Positions 21,939-32,811 of a stretch of 64,000 nt of DNA are shown piece after piece (positions within the stretch are counted from its first letter, which is position 1; the number at the start of each line of letters is the position of its first letter). The DNA is taken from the NCBI GenBank assembly GCA_002633025.1, contig NMRB01002087.1, forward strand, positions 1 to 64,000. The letters are read 5' to 3'. This DNA is from Notospermus geniculatus (taxonomy: Eukaryota; Nemertea; Pilidiophora; Heteronemertea; Lineidae). The translations under genes were made by a program, and so were the position numbers. Under the pieces are notes generated by a model. The model saw only the letters and a list, made by a program, of their open reading frames with translations. It was not told the origin of the DNA and did no database searches.

Positions 21939-24830
21939 TTAATTTCTAATCGGTTTTTTTTTCTGGCGCCATTTTTGTACGGCGGCCCTATATGTTCTAG
22001 CTGGTATGTCCACCTTCTGACACAGTTCCATGTACAGTCCGTAATGTCTGTCATGGTCGCCAGGTTTTGAGAAGGCCTCTGTCAATTGTGCCAATTCTGT
22101 GTCGGACCATGGCCTTCTCGTGTTGAATGGAAGTCTTGTCAACGGTCTCCTCACGTAGTCCTTCTTGTCTCGGTCTGTGTCGTCCGGGTCAATTGGTCGC
22201 AGGTTTTCCTCTTCCAATTTCTCACTGTCATCGCGTGCGCGAGCGGCGGCGGGCGCGGGGCGTCTGGTGGGTTTATCTTGCGTCGTCGGCAGTTTGTGTG
22301 GTACGTCCGGGTGCAGACGGAAGACAGTCAGTACGTTTATGCCGGTAATCTTTATGACGTCTAGGACGTGTAACGCTTGCAGTCTTGACTGACGTACCGG
22401 CAACGTTTGCATCAGTTTTCCCAAAGGAATGAAATTTACAAATAGGGACTGCTGCAGCAATGCTGCGCACGTGACGAACGTGCAAGTTCGCACCAAGTCT
22501 TGGCGTGAGAGATTCTCTCCCTTTAACCGTCCCACCGTGGTTTTCAGCCAAGGCAAGCCGTTCGCACGGAGGACGTTGTTTATAACTTGCTTAAAGGCGA
22601 GCGATTCCGTAGAGAGAAACTGTATAATATCATTTTCTAACTCGCCCAGCATGGCCGCCTCTGACTCTATCTCTCCCGTCTGCTGCAGCTGCAATAGCTC
22701 CCCGGAGAGCCAGCGAACTTTCGGATTCCGCTGGACGTCAAAAAGTTTGTAATCTGGGAAGAATTGCAATTGCAACTCTGCCAGACCACTCTTCAGCACG
22801 GCAGCCAAGTCTTTTCCGCAATTCCGGAGAATGATTTTCGCCGAGGCGTATACTCGCGGATAACGGAAGTGATCCGCGTGCCGGTCGGCCAGGTTTGCGA
22901 TCAACTGCTCCCGGGTGACTGACCCCGTTACGCGGAAAAACTGCGGACACGTACGATCGGTCAACTGTGACAGAGACCACTGTTTGAAACCCATGACGTC
23001 ATCCAAAATGACGATCCAAAGTTTCCGACCGATGGCTGCATCGCTGGCTTCAAAATCCTCAACCAGGTTGAACAACCTCGAAATCCGCTGGCGTTGGAGC
23101 AAGTCGGACGTCCATGTTGTGAGTGGTGGAGGTTGTCCGAACAGTGATGCATTCGTGCAGTTTTCTAGACCGAGAATACCTCTGTAGTAGGTGAGGCTGC
23201 GTTCCTTCTCGGCGTCGGTCCCGAGGTTTTTCCCATAAATGGCATCCCCATGACTGTACGGGCGACCGTGGAAAAATGTCTCCAATGCCATTTCCAATTG
23301 GAACGCTCGCCAAGACGGAACGTAGCCTCCCCTACAGGCACGTGTCATGCAGTCTCTGTGCAACTGCCGATAGCAATGGTCTGCCAGCTTTTTCATAACA
23401 GTCGGGAAGTTTGGACCCATTTCGGGATCCAAGTCCACGAAAGGAACAATCAGCGCGTACTCATCCAGGAGTCGGTCTATGGCATCTACCGCGAAGAAGT
23501 CTTCCGCACGCAGGACGTTGGGGATATCTGGGCTGGAAATTCGGGTCACCAATTCCAACCTTGCGGGAATTTGATAAGTCAATTTGGTGATATTGTCCTG
23601 CATCGCTGACAGGTAGGCGTGCGCGTTGACTCTCATGCGTGATATAGTTTTGGCATGAAATGCGCCACAGCACGTTATCAGGCCAGACAAAGGATGTGAA
23701 AAAACTTCTCGGGGCCTCACGTGCGGTGTGTCCGCGTAAACTTGAAAATAAGTGATGCCTTCGGGCATCGAGGCCACGCGCAGAAGCGGAGCACGGACGT
23801 CAACGGGACGGGAGTCGAGGTTACTGTGAAAATTAGCGCACGATTTCAACGACAAAGCGGTGAGTAGCTGGCCTCGCGCGCCGACCACAGACTGGAGCCC
23901 ATCGCGGCTCCACAAAATGCTTGCGTGCGGATTCGTCAGATTGCACGCGGTGTGCACGGAGATGTTCGTGACGAATTTTGTTTGGAACAGGTCATGTAAA
24001 TTAGTCGGGTTGGGGTCTTTTTGCCCGAATTTGATCGCAACGCAGGCCAATCGGACGTCCTCGTCCATCTCTTGCGCGTGCAACACGTCATCTAGGAGGC
24101 CAAAGAGAAACTCCTGGTCCTCCTTGAGAACGTTGATGCACTTCGGGTCGGACAGATGGCATTTCTTGATCGTTGCACGGGCCATGTCCTTGGCGGGTAA
24201 TTGTCTGAGTTTGTTTGAAAGTTTACGTTTTGTATCTTGAATAAAGTTGACTATCATTGTCTTCTGAGACTGCGCACTTTTGTGTGTTTTGAGGAAATTA
24301 CTCTTCTTTTGCTGCACTTTTGGTAAAAAGGTCAACAGTATTTGCCATCCGGCAGTGAAACCGAGGGATACTCCGTGCGCATTTTTAAAAAATGCCGACT
24401 GATCGGCATCGAGGTCTGAGAATACCAGGTGTTTTTTCAATTTGTGAAAGAGAGGTACCAGGGATTGCTCGTTTGACTTAAGGTATAGGTAATCCAGCGG
24501 CATCTTAATGCCCGACACACCGGACAGTTCGACGACAAGTCCGTCAATGTCGAACTTTTTGTCCAACTCGTCCTTGGCGGAGCGGACGAATACAGGATCT
24601 GCATTGAACCTCACCTCGGTGTCGGTGAAAAAATCCTGCAGGCTTAAATGCGACCCGGTTACCTTGAATAGGGCTCGTGTATTTTCCTCTCCTGCCATTA
24701 AAAGGTCTTGGCTGTCTATTGCGCGTTTGATTTTTTTCTCGGCCGAATCGACGGCGCAATGTCGATTGGCGAAAAGGTCTACAAGGTAGTTTTTGGTAGA
24801 AGATATCTTGTCAAGTATTACCTGATACAT
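21939..24830 (-). CDS. Unrecognised large intronless protein with C-terminal SANT/Myb-like domain (963 aa)
   Basis: This is one uninterrupted frame of almost 2.9 kb. The first ATG is at 24830, giving MYQVILDKISSTKNYLVDLF and a favourable A at -3. The frame stays open upstream to an in-frame stop near 24938, and TTTACAG at about 24915-24921 could be a splice acceptor. I see no signal peptide or membrane segment. Most of the protein is globular, with well-spaced aromatic and hydrophobic residues and features such as HVRPREVFSHPL, MRVNAHAYLSAMQ, QIPARLELV, ALETFFHGRPYSHGDAIYGK and KLWIVILDDVMGF. A disordered charged stretch (PTRRPAPAAARARDDSEKLE onward) precedes the last 60 residues, which run from RRPWSDTELAQLTEAF to YRAAVQKWRQKKK, the helix and Trp spacing of a SANT/Myb-type DNA-binding domain. 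Base composition is richer in G+C than the flanks. I do not recognise the main domain; it could be a gene of a large DNA transposon or a host gene of transposon or viral origin. Coding is near certain, function unknown. Confidence 0.9.
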   Translation of the reverse strand: MYQVILDKISSTKNYLVDLFANRHCAVDSAEKKIKRAIDSQDLLMAGEENTRALFKVTGSHLSLQDFFTDTEVRFNADPVFVRSAKDELDKKFDIDGLVVELSGVSGIKMPLDYLYLKSNEQSLVPLFHKLKKHLVFSDLDADQSAFFKNAHGVSLGFTAGWQILLTFLPKVQQKKSNFLKTHKSAQSQKTMIVNFIQDTKRKLSNKLRQLPAKDMARATIKKCHLSDPKCINVLKEDQEFLFGLLDDVLHAQEMDEDVRLACVAIKFGQKDPNPTNLHDLFQTKFVTNISVHTACNLTNPHASILWSRDGLQSVVGARGQLLTALSLKSCANFHSNLDSRPVDVRAPLLRVASMPEGITYFQVYADTPHVRPREVFSHPLSGLITCCGAFHAKTISRMRVNAHAYLSAMQDNITKLTYQIPARLELVTRISSPDIPNVLRAEDFFAVDAIDRLLDEYALIVPFVDLDPEMGPNFPTVMKKLADHCYRQLHRDCMTRACRGGYVPSWRAFQLEMALETFFHGRPYSHGDAIYGKNLGTDAEKERSLTYYRGILGLENCTNASLFGQPPPLTTWTSDLLQRQRISRLFNLVEDFEASDAAIGRKLWIVILDDVMGFKQWSLSQLTDRTCPQFFRVTGSVTREQLIANLADRHADHFRYPRVYASAKIILRNCGKDLAAVLKSGLAELQLQFFPDYKLFDVQRNPKVRWLSGELLQLQQTGEIESEAAMLGELENDIIQFLSTESLAFKQVINNVLRANGLPWLKTTVGRLKGENLSRQDLVRTCTFVTCAALLQQSLFVNFIPLGKLMQTLPVRQSRLQALHVLDVIKITGINVLTVFRLHPDVPHKLPTTQDKPTRRPAPAAARARDDSEKLEEENLRPIDPDDTDRDKKDYVRRPLTRLPFNTRRPWSDTELAQLTEAFSKPGDHDRHYGLYMELCQKVDIPARTYRAAVQKWRQKKKPIRN

Positions 24831-24914
24831 AGTGGCGGGATGGAAAAAAAATGTTGGGTACGTAAATTTGGTGTCTTTAGTAGAGAGGTGTCCTCCTAGC
24901 AGAGGTCTTGTCAA

Positions 24915-25789
24915 CTGTAAACTGCCGAGCTACAAAACGACCAAAAAATCTGAGTAATATTAGACAAAATTGCATCCGTGATCGCCAATATCCATTTCCC
25001 CCTCTCTTAACACACAAAATGACCCAAAATTCTGACCACAACTCCCACGGTTTTCACTAATTTTAGGAAGTTTTCACTGTCTGATTTCCAAAAGTCAAAG
25101 ACAGCGAGAAATTGTAGTCAGAATTCATGAAATGCTAAGCCCCGAAGTACCACAGCTCTGCACTCCTGTTTGATGACGGTGCGAAATAGTACGAAAATGA
25201 AGTCCAATGGCGCAGTCGCAATTCCACCCAAGAGCGCCGGTATTCACCAAACAACACTATAACTACACTACGTGGTCCCTGACCACCTTGTTCTTGTTCT
25301 CCTATATTTTCCCAGCACACTCATCAGTTCATGCTACACCAGCCAGGCATCTCGAGCCATGCCGTGAAACACAGATGTCTTGTTGCTTAGGAGATTAGTG
25401 GGTGTATCAAATTCCTTTACTTTCCCAACATCGAGTACCATGACCCTGTAATATAATAATGAAATGAAGTAACCAGATTCATTGACAAATATTGAGCAAA
25501 TGAGCAGAACTGAGCACCAAATACACCATTCTTAGCTCCAGGGACAACATTGCATGAATTTGTGACCCGATCTTGCAAAAGTTGCTGCATGTCACAGGTG
25601 ATCATCATTGGCCATCAGTTTACTCTTCCATTGTCACTGCTGGTTGCTATATTGTCAACCTGCTGGGAGCACATTTCAGCTCTTGTGTTGTAATGCTGTT
25701 AAAAGTTAAAAGTTAGGGTTTATAGTTTGATATCAACAATGGTAGAGGTGTCATCCGACTTCACACTTTAACCCCAGTCTATCCTGAAA
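24915..25789. other. 5' flank of the large gene; nothing further assigned
   Basis: AT-rich, no clear TATA box or inverted repeat, and no terminal repeat mirroring the 21.8-kb flank. Short frames here (for example 25417-25608 on the minus strand) show no family features. Confidence 0.4.
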
Positions 25790-25991
25790 CCGTTCAGTAG
25801 AACTCAGATGAGCTGCGCATTCAGCGCTACAATTTGAGCATTTCCGACCGGTACCCACTTACACACCTGGGTGGAGAGAGGCCAGTAAGGCAAAGAGACC
25901 TGCCCAAAGTCTCACGCCAGCAGCGGGATTCTAACCCGGGATCCTCTGACCGCTTGTCGGAGGCCCGAACCACTACACCACCGTGGCTCCC
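25790..25991 (-). mobile_element. tRNA-derived SINE
   Basis: On the minus strand the 5' head (25991-25921) contains an A-box TGGTGTAGTGG and a B-box GGTTAGAATCC in tRNA-like spacing. The body then reads TTTGGGCAGGTCTCTTTGCC and CTCCACCCAGGTGTGTAAGT...GGGTACCGG, a pattern familiar from SINEs of aquatic animals. The T-loop G of the usual GGTTCGA is lost. The 3' end is unclear. A plus-strand frame across it is a shadow. Confidence 0.78.
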
Positions 25992-26351
25992 GTTAATCCT
26001 TTCCCTGGTTGCAACATGCGTCTACTTATGCTGGATGAGGTCACATTTAACGCAATTTTTTTTTCGAAATCAAAATAGTTGTGTTGATCCCAGATTCACT
26101 GGAGTGAAAGTGTTCATACGCCGCACACCATGATTTGAAGCTGGATTTGAGCTATATTTTACCCTCAACAAGGCTAAACCACGGGTATATTGATGTTTCA
26201 GTAAGCCTGAAAGAAAAAGTTTAACAGAACGCATATCAATGTATAACATAAATGATAAAATCATGACATCACATGGAAGAATGCATGAGTGCAAAATAGA
26301 CAGAAAAAAAATGGACAACACGTGTAGCTTATTATATTATATAAGTACGAG

Positions 26352-26426
26352 CCGGGCCAAACTGGGGCTCGAACCCACGACCAAAACCATGAGTCATTTA
26401 TCGCTCAAATTCATAGCCCCACTGTA
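26352..26426 (-). repeat. tRNA-like fragment
   Basis: Read on the minus strand, GGGTTCGAGCCCC is an intact B-box/T-arm. Upstream, TGAGCGATAAATGACTCATG sits where D and anticodon arms would be, but the pairing is poor. It abuts the tail of the LINE. It is most likely a SINE head or decayed tRNA. Confidence 0.45.
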
Positions 26427-27597
26427 TTGAATAATAATAATAATAATAATAATAACATGCGTCTTGTATAGCGTAGTATCCAGCCAATACTGGCCGCTCA
26501 AAGCGCTTGAAAAGCCTCACAGAAAAGAAAATGCTTCAACTGACCCTTGAAGGAATTGAGAGCGGTACAGTTCCTCACAGATGCTGGGAGTTGGTTCTAC
26601 AACTGAGGAGCTCCAACTGAGAAAGCTCTGCCACCGACTGACATGGCGTTGGCCTTGGGAATCGACGGGCGGGGAGCCTATGACGAGCGCAGATTTCCTG
26701 GAGTAGTATGGATAATGAGTAGTTCTGATAGATATGGGGGAGCAAGTTGGTGAAGACACTTGTAAGCTAGGATATAAGAACTTTGTACTTGATTCGTTGT
26801 TTCACAGGAAGCCAGTGTAAAGACCTAAGTACGGGGGAGATTGACGAGCGTTTCCTGGATTTCGTGATTATACGAGCAGCAGAGTTTTGTGCCTTCTGTA
26901 ACGGTTGGATAGTAGAATTAGGGAGACCAAGAAGGAGGGCATTACAAAAGTCCAAGCGAGAGATGACAAGAGCCTGGACGTACGACTTCGTGGCTTTTTC
27001 AGACAAGTACTTTCTGATTCTGCCGATGTTGTGCAAGTGAAAGTTTGTGGCCCGCACACAGGTGTTAATGTGCTGTTTGAAGTTGAAGTCACGGTCAAAG
27101 ATCACGCCCAAGTCTCTAGCGGAGGTAGATGTGTATACATCTGCATCGATGATGCAGATGAAGTAGGAAGATCAATCATGCTGCTGAATTTGCGAGAACA
27201 GATTAATAAGATCTTTTTTATCACCATTACAGCTGATGAAGTTTTCAACCAACCACGAATTCAAGTCATGGACAGCATTAGAGATCCTGGTGCATGTGGC
27301 ATTTAGCTCAGTTATAGTGAAGTGTGTGTATAACTGACTATCGTCAGCATATAAATGGTACGAGATGGCAAGTGTGCGCATGGTTCCACCCACAGGAGTA
27401 GTATAGACAGTAAACAGTACTGGTCCAAGGATAGAACCTTGGGGAACACCAAACTTGACAGGACGTGAACTTGACATTTTACCATTAATGAGGACCTGCT
27501 GTGATCTGTTGTCAAGATAAGATGTAAACCATGCCAGTGCTGTGCCAGAAACACCCATGGCAGCACCTATGGAATCTGAAAAACGCAAATCATCGCC
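26427..27597 (-). mobile_element. 5'-truncated L2/CR1-like LINE with microsatellite tail
   Basis: The minus strand carries the reverse-transcriptase C-terminal part, the post-RT region and a 3' end with the common LINE sequence CAAGCGCTTTGAGCGGCC, followed by a (TTA)n tail at 26427-26455. The 5' break lies at about 27597, inside the RT domain. A simple-repeat tail and 5' truncation are typical of the L2/CR1 group. Confidence 0.88.
26767..27588 (-). pseudogene. LINE reverse transcriptase fragment with in-frame stops
   Basis: In one frame the translation shows GVPQGSILGPVLFTVY and YHLYADDSQLY, the latter holding the YADD catalytic box. The post-RT part follows: RDLGVIFDRDF, HIGRIRKYL-like helices (HNIGRIRKYLSEKATKSYV) and LHWLPVKQRIKYKVL, hallmarks of L2/CR1-type ORF2. 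A stop codon at about 27172-27174 splits the frame in the RT/post-RT linker, and a second at 26767 precedes the remaining C-terminal residues. The endonuclease and early RT motifs are missing, cut off at 27597. The copy cannot encode a working enzyme. Confidence 0.9.
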
Positions 27598-27814
27598 TCG
27601 ATTCTTGACGTCAGTGCACGACGTTCACGTGACTGTGTTCTGAAAATTAGGCCTTGATTCTCTGAAATGGGTATCACTATCAGGCAATCATTTTGGGACA
27701 TTCACAAGCTATCAGGGGCCAAATCCATAAAAGCATTCTAACGCCTGCATGTAGTTCGCTGCTAAACCGCACTAGAATCATGCTATCTCTTAGTTGCTTG
27801 CTAAAACTCAGGGG

Positions 27815-28430
27815 GGACCGCATAGAAACTCCGCTAGTGAACGGCCCGCTTGTCCCTAGCGGGACCTTGTCGCCCGACACCGTATCGGGGTAATTCTGGA
27901 GGCCGCATAGAACCGTCTACAGGACCCCGCTAGTGAAGTCCGCCGATACGCTGTTGGAAGTTTGCGTATCGCGATGCCGTATTTGTATTTGTATTTGTAT
28001 TTCAGTTTTCCGTCAGGGCCGACGCTATATAGCATTATTGGCCCTGGTAAGTACGGAGGAGGCCATCACAAGCTACTCATGTTCCTCATTTGGATGGGGT
28101 ATTTTACTTGCCCTTGCACAGACACAAGGTACAAGGCACCACGGCTTACTGTCCCATGCGACGGACGTGAAGAGCCGGGAACGAAATCCCATATGGCCCG
28201 GGCTGGATTCGAACCCGGGACCTGCCGCTGACGAAGCGGACGTGATAACCACTAGGCTATCAGGCTCCTCATCTGCCGTCGTGGGCCCCACAGGCATTTC
28301 CTAGTTCCCCCTCTCGGAATTTCGTAATAGTTTGCCCACTTGGCAAGGACATGCGGTGACCTCGCTCATTTTACTCTCGCCGACAGTGCCGGCGGATTTC
28401 TATGCGTCCTCTACTGCTAGCGGCCGCTAG
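27815..28430. repeat. Possible host palindrome around the SINE
   Basis: GACCGCATAGAAACTCCGCT at 27817 is loosely mirrored by GCGGATTTCTATGCGTCCTC at 28389-28408, and GCTAGTG/CGCTAG words recur. The tRNA-derived SINE lies inside. The arms are imperfect, so this is tentative. Confidence 0.35.
27980..28270 (-). mobile_element. tRNA-derived SINE with (AAATAC)n tail
   Basis: On the minus strand the head (28270-28193) has an A-box TAGCCTAGTGG, an anticodon-like stem CCGC-TTCGTCA-GCGG and a perfect B-box GGTTCGAATCC. The acceptor stem does not pair, so it is a SINE head and not a tRNA gene. The body runs through GCAAGGGCAAGTAAAATACC and ends in an (AAATAC)n tail at 27980-28002. All parts of a full-length SINE are present. 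Confidence 0.85.
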
Positions 28431-30540
28431 CTGTCGATATTTTCTCATGAATTCATCATCAGTAAAATCCTCGTACAGGTTAATTCTCGGACGAAAATTT
28501 CTACCGTGAGGCAAATCTTCACGAAAACCAAAAAACGGAATTTGTGCTAAAATTATCACTTAACTATAACCCCAACGTCAATGGTTTTGAGATGGCCCCT
28601 GCCCACTCTTTGCCCTCAATCTAAACAATAGTCAGTGAACAGTGAATAGTGAGTGACATTACACGTCTCTAGGACCTTAGTCAAGTTACGCAGGCTTACG
28701 TACGTAACATTCATAACAGCTTTCAATAATAACTGGGGCATATCCAGGCCCAGCAGGTCATGAGTATTGATCAACAACTTGGATAGTAGAGGTCACATGC
28801 CTAGGGGCTTTCTCAAGACTGATTGCCCAGTTCAGCTGACGATATTTGATAAAAAGGCGTTTATCTCAGTCGTGGGATTTCGCATCTTGTTAAAACTTGA
28901 ACCTGGGACCATTTTTGAGGGTGGCGGACAAGTCTGTTGTGAAAAATTGTGTTTTTTCAAAAAACAAAACAGTTGATTTTTGGTCATCCATTTTTTCGCT
29001 TCCAATCGATTGTGGAGTCCTGTCTTGTCCAATCCAGATGGTTTATGTTATGGGTGATTTATTTGTAGAATTTTCTGAGCCTACCGAAATTTTGATACCT
29101 GCCATCTTTTTCGACTTTGAGATATTTTCCAATTTTTTTCGGATGCGTATCGTGCTTTCACATTCTTTTAATTGGCGTACGAAGTGAATGAGGTAACAAA
29201 AAGTCAACAACTCTGGTGCCTGTGTCATATTCGCTACTACACAGTTGTGTATTGCGCCGCCTTCGGTTACTCGCTCTCGACAATGCCCAGGGGAACCATC
29301 ATGGACTACATGTGTCTGTACTATCTCATACTTCGCACGCACAAACACATGGATAACTTTGCCAGTATTTCTGTTTCTCTTGCACCTCGAGTTGCGGTGC
29401 ACCAATCAGAACACTTGTCAGCCAACCTCGCTGCCAGGTTGGCACCAAGCCAGTCAAACCAACCGCTGTGTATTTTGTTGTCGGAAAGTTGGAAACAACT
29501 TTTCACAGCGAAGTTCGTCAAGGGTTTGTGCGAGCGTAGTCGGAGGGCGGAGCTATATAACAAAACCCTTGAGTAGTCAAGATGGGGAACCGGCTTGCCT
29601 AAAGGAGGCGCTGGGCAACAACTCATTTTTTTCACAACAGCGCATGCGTTGTGATGTCGAAAACGTCAATTACGTCGTGACGTTGTGTGCTGTAGGTCAT
29701 TACACAACCTATGACGTCGACCGTTCGCCTGTTATTTACGCTGAATCGGTTAATGTCGTCCTGGGTACACCTCATTATTACCCTGGGTATTCTGGGTAAT
29801 CCTTTTTGTTACCCAGGACAATCCTGGGTATAAATAAGGTACCTTAACATTACCCAGTTTGAAATGCGTGCCATTTTCCACCTGCAGATATACCGCAACC
29901 TTGGGCGCAGGTGGAAATTGGGGCGGAAAGTTATGCGAGCTTTGCATAATCAGTGGTTCTTCTGCATTAATCGAGCGGCGCGTTTGCCATCACCATGATC
30001 ACGTCTTTTTGTATTGCGGTTCACCATTCGCACCAATTCCGTGTGAGCCGCATAACCACCCTACACCTGTCTTCGGCCATCGTCTCATCGCCACATCATT
30101 ACATTGCATGGGCGGTATCAGGATTCTTTTCCTCCGGACAATTGTCCATGATTTCTGCCGCCCCCCCCCTCGACGTTTGAAACCCCCCCCCCCCTAGGAC
30201 CTCTCTTGTTCACTTCCGAGATTTTGGGGGCTAAAAAGCTGCTTAGCCGCTTAAGTTCAGCCCTCATGTCAGGGGTAGATGTTTGGGGGGGGGGACATGT
30301 GTTGGGGGGCCAAATATGTCCTACGAGGGTAAATGTCCGGCGGGCAAAATTCCAGAGGCAGATATCGGGAGGGGAGGAATGTCCAGGGGACAAAGTCTTG
30401 GAATCGGCACCATCTCTACCCGTCCGTCACCAGCCATTGCTGCATTTCTAACCCATAATATTCAGGGATTTTCTACATGACTTCAGCATGATTTTTGGCC
30501 ACCCTTACTGCCTATGGTGCCATTATATTTTTTACCCCTT
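28431..30540. other. Stretch without supportable gene
   Basis: A plus-strand frame of 184 codons (29245-29799) has no recognisable domain. GGGCGGAGCTATATAACAAA at about 29545 looks like a GC-box/TATA pair, but no downstream exon is evident. CCTGGGTA/TACCCAGG words cluster at 29758-29862, probably a worn palindrome. Poly-C and poly-G runs occur at 30160-30300. Confidence 0.4.
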
Positions 30541-30548
30541 ATGCCATC

Positions 30549-30600
30549 CTCTGACCACATGCACCCTGTGCGTATGTGCTCACCATGGGTATCATGCTAG
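30549..30600 (+). mobile_element. Helitron 3'-end remnant
   Basis: CTCACCATGGGTATCATGCTAG followed by T at 30601 matches the 3' end of the Helitron that ends at 47195 (CTCACCACGGGTATCATGCTAG). Helitrons end CTRR and insert before T. The upstream part resembles 47141-47195 for about 50 bp and then diverges. Confidence 0.6.
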
Positions 30601-30611
30601 TATATGTAATG

Positions 30612-31192
30612 TACCCTCATTAGATTCACCTATGATAAATATTTGGAGGCGATCCAGTCATTAGTTCAGGAGTTATTGCACTTTTGGTGTTTTTGGTTTC
30701 TGCCACCTGGTGGCCAAGCTAAGAGAAGAATCGGACCGAAACCTGGTGTCGTAGGTCATCTGACCTAGGGGTATATATGTACCAAGTTTCAGGCCACTAG
30801 CACCTGCGGTTACGAAACGTGCCACTTAAAAGCAAAATTTTGAACTTCGACCTCTGTCACCTTGAAAAGTAGGTCAAATCAAAAATCCTTTATATATGTA
30901 ATGGACCCTCATTAGATACACCTATGATAAAGATTTGAAGGTGATCCAGTCATTAGTTCAGGAGTAATTGCACTCTTTGTGTTTTTGGTTTCCGCCACCC
31001 GCCACCTGGTGGCCAAGCTAAGAGTCGAAACTTGGTGTACCGAAACTTGGTGTCATAGGTCATCTGACCTAGGGGTATATATGTACCAAGTTTCAGATCC
31101 ATAGCTCCAGCGGTAACAAAACGTGCCCTGCTAACGGACGACGACGACGACGGACGACGGACGCAGACCCACGACAAGAGCTCACTCCAAGT
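30612..31192. repeat. Two-copy repeat, about 294 bp, ending in a GAGCTAAAA-type tail
   Basis: CCCTCATTAGATTCACCTAT at 30612 recurs as CCCTCATTAGATACACCTAT at 30906. Both copies contain GATCCAGTCATTAGTTCAGG, a TTGGTTTC-GCCACC segment and GTCATCTGACCTAGGGGTAT. The second copy ends in (ACGACGG)n and AAGTGAGCTAAAAA, a terminus seen in many invertebrate interspersed repeats. It is a repeat family, not a gene. Confidence 0.8.
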
Positions 31193-31646
31193 GAGCTAAA
31201 AATCGTGCGAAAACCCAGCGCATTCTGGCAAGCAACCGCTGCGAATTACACGAAGCTACGCCCTGTTTCCACTAGACCGGTTCCCCGCATTGCTTTTTCA
31301 CAGGGTTTTGGACAATCTTAAGATGATTTAACAATACATGGCGCGTTTATTGTCCCAATGCCTGTGAAAACCGCCCCAGCGCCGCAAAAACGCTGCGGTA
31401 ACCAACCTATTGGAAGCAGCCCTTGGCGGAAACGCTCCAAAAACCATTGTTTTTTCCGCGCCATGACCAACGAAGCGGAAACAAACAATTGTTTCGTGTG
31501 TTTCCGCTAGTGGTACCAGCATCCCTTGAGCACTTTTTGGAGAGCGAGTAACCGAATGGGGTGCGATACGCAACTGCGTAGGGAGTTTAGGGCCTCTGTG
31601 ATTATTTGCCTTCATTATATTTTTAATGTTGCTAAAAAATTAATAC

Positions 31647-32188
31647 AGTGGAACCCCTCAGTTCAACCACCCCTCTTAACTGACCACCCCTCTAAATCGA
31701 CCAATATTTGTCGGTCCCAGTGAAATCTTTCACATTTTCCATATTCGACCACCCCTCTACCCCGACCGCGACCACTCAAATATCGGATCCCAAGCGGCTT
31801 CATTTCAGCCCCTGTAAATATTGACGAAGGTTTCTTTTGAAATACATCTACATGGATTACCCAGTCAGATTGTGGAGATAGTGAAAATGACATCTAATGG
31901 CCACCTCACCATTAGCCAAACCAAACAAAGCTTCCAAGATGTAAGATTTTGCAAATGTCTTCATCTTTTTTTATTTCGGCTGGTCACGTTGTCAAGCCAA
32001 ATTACACAGCAATTTGGATGATCTCTGGCCACAATTCAACATTTTTTTTGCATCTTATGGTACCTGTATTATTCTGTTCATGAATACCCTCTCTCCCTCC
32101 CCGGATCTCAACATGGCTAAAGCGACCATCCCTCTATGTACCACTTGGCTCCGGTCCCATGGGTGGTCGCTTTACAGGGGTTCCACTG
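31647..32188. mobile_element. 542-bp MITE, pogo/Tc1-like ends with TA duplication
   Basis: The element begins CAGTGGAACCCCT and ends AGGGGTTCCACTG, with TA directly outside (31645-31646 and 32189-32190). Subterminal CGACCACCCCTCT units repeat in the left part, and GACCATCCCTCT/GGTGGTCG lie in the right. No transposase is present. It is longer than its relatives at 9596 and 44350. Confidence 0.88.
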
Positions 32189-32263
32189 TATAAAATAAAT
32201 ACCGCCCTGTCTCTGTGAAAAAATGGGATGCGAATATAAATGTAATTTTTAATTACCTTTGGT

Positions 32264-32457
32264 CTACCATCTTTCTTCTACCACTTTTTTGACTTGGCTG
32301 GACAGTTCGTCCGCAATCAGTTTCTTCTTGATGTTTTTCAACTTTTCTTTCAGGAAGTCTTGGAAACCGTTTTTCATGTCTGCGGGCTCCCAGTCTTGGG
32401 GCCAAAATCCATTCCTTTCCCCTTCCCTCACAATCTGTGTGGTCCAGTATGTCGTTG
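32264..32457 (-). CDS. Terminal coding exon of an unrecognised host gene
   Basis: TTTTTTTTTCAG at 32458-32469 is a strong acceptor. The exon starts at 32457 with two bases that complete a codon left by the exon at 33846-34248. It then reads TTYWTTQIVREGERNGFWPQ, DWEPADMKNGFQDFLKEKL and KNIKKKLIADEL...VEERW before a TAG stop at 32264-32266. The joined frame is continuous, which random sequence would rarely give. The C-terminus is a Lys/Glu-rich amphipathic helix region. I do not recognise the family. A larger frame in another register across this exon (32253-33302) is spurious. Confidence 0.72.
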
Positions 32458-32689
32458 CTGAAAAAAAAAGGAATGAATGAAATAATAAACCTGCGCGCGT
32501 GTGTGCCCACTACAGCTATACGGGGGGGGGGGGGGGNCCAATCCATTTTCATTGGCTGTTTCCATGAAAGCGTTTTGGCAATCGCGAGATCAGCACGAGG
32601 GGATCGACTTTGCTTTCTCGCGAGCGAGAGGCCCGCACGCGGGAAAAAATGTCGATGTCGAATCGACTTTTTTTCCAACTGGAACATGA

Positions 32690-32803
32690 GGTCATATGAA
32701 TAAAGAGTAGCAACTGCTTTTACTTGAATTTTGCAGTACGAATGTATTAGACAATGCTGTACATGAAGTAAAAGCATTTGCTCGTCTTTATTCATATGAC
32801 CCA
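32690..32803. mobile_element. 114-bp hairpin element in the intron
   Basis: GGTCATATGAATAAAGAGTA is mirrored by TCTTTATTCATATGACC, and GCTTTTACTT by AAGTAAAAGC, around a short loop. It lies within the intron between the two exons of the minus-strand gene. Confidence 0.75.
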
Positions 32804-32811
32804 TGGTTTCT

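Noticed and set aside
23059-23609. Plus-strand and other-frame ORFs within 21.9-24.9 kb
   Set aside because: They are shadows of the large minus-strand gene, which alone is open across the whole interval.
25921-25991. tRNA gene on the minus strand
   Set aside because: The B-box is altered, and the SINE body follows directly.
25834-26133. Plus-strand ORF with an RQQRDSNPGSSD peptide
   Set aside because: This peptide is the usual chance translation of the complement of a tRNA-derived SINE head.
28193-28270. tRNA gene on the minus strand
   Set aside because: A and B boxes are good but the acceptor stem does not pair, and the sequence continues into a SINE body with an (AAATAC)n tail.
29245-29799. 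184-codon plus-strand ORF
   Set aside because: No domain; a cysteine-rich but irregular sequence; overlaps a TACCCAGG repeat cluster; no splice or promoter logic firm enough.
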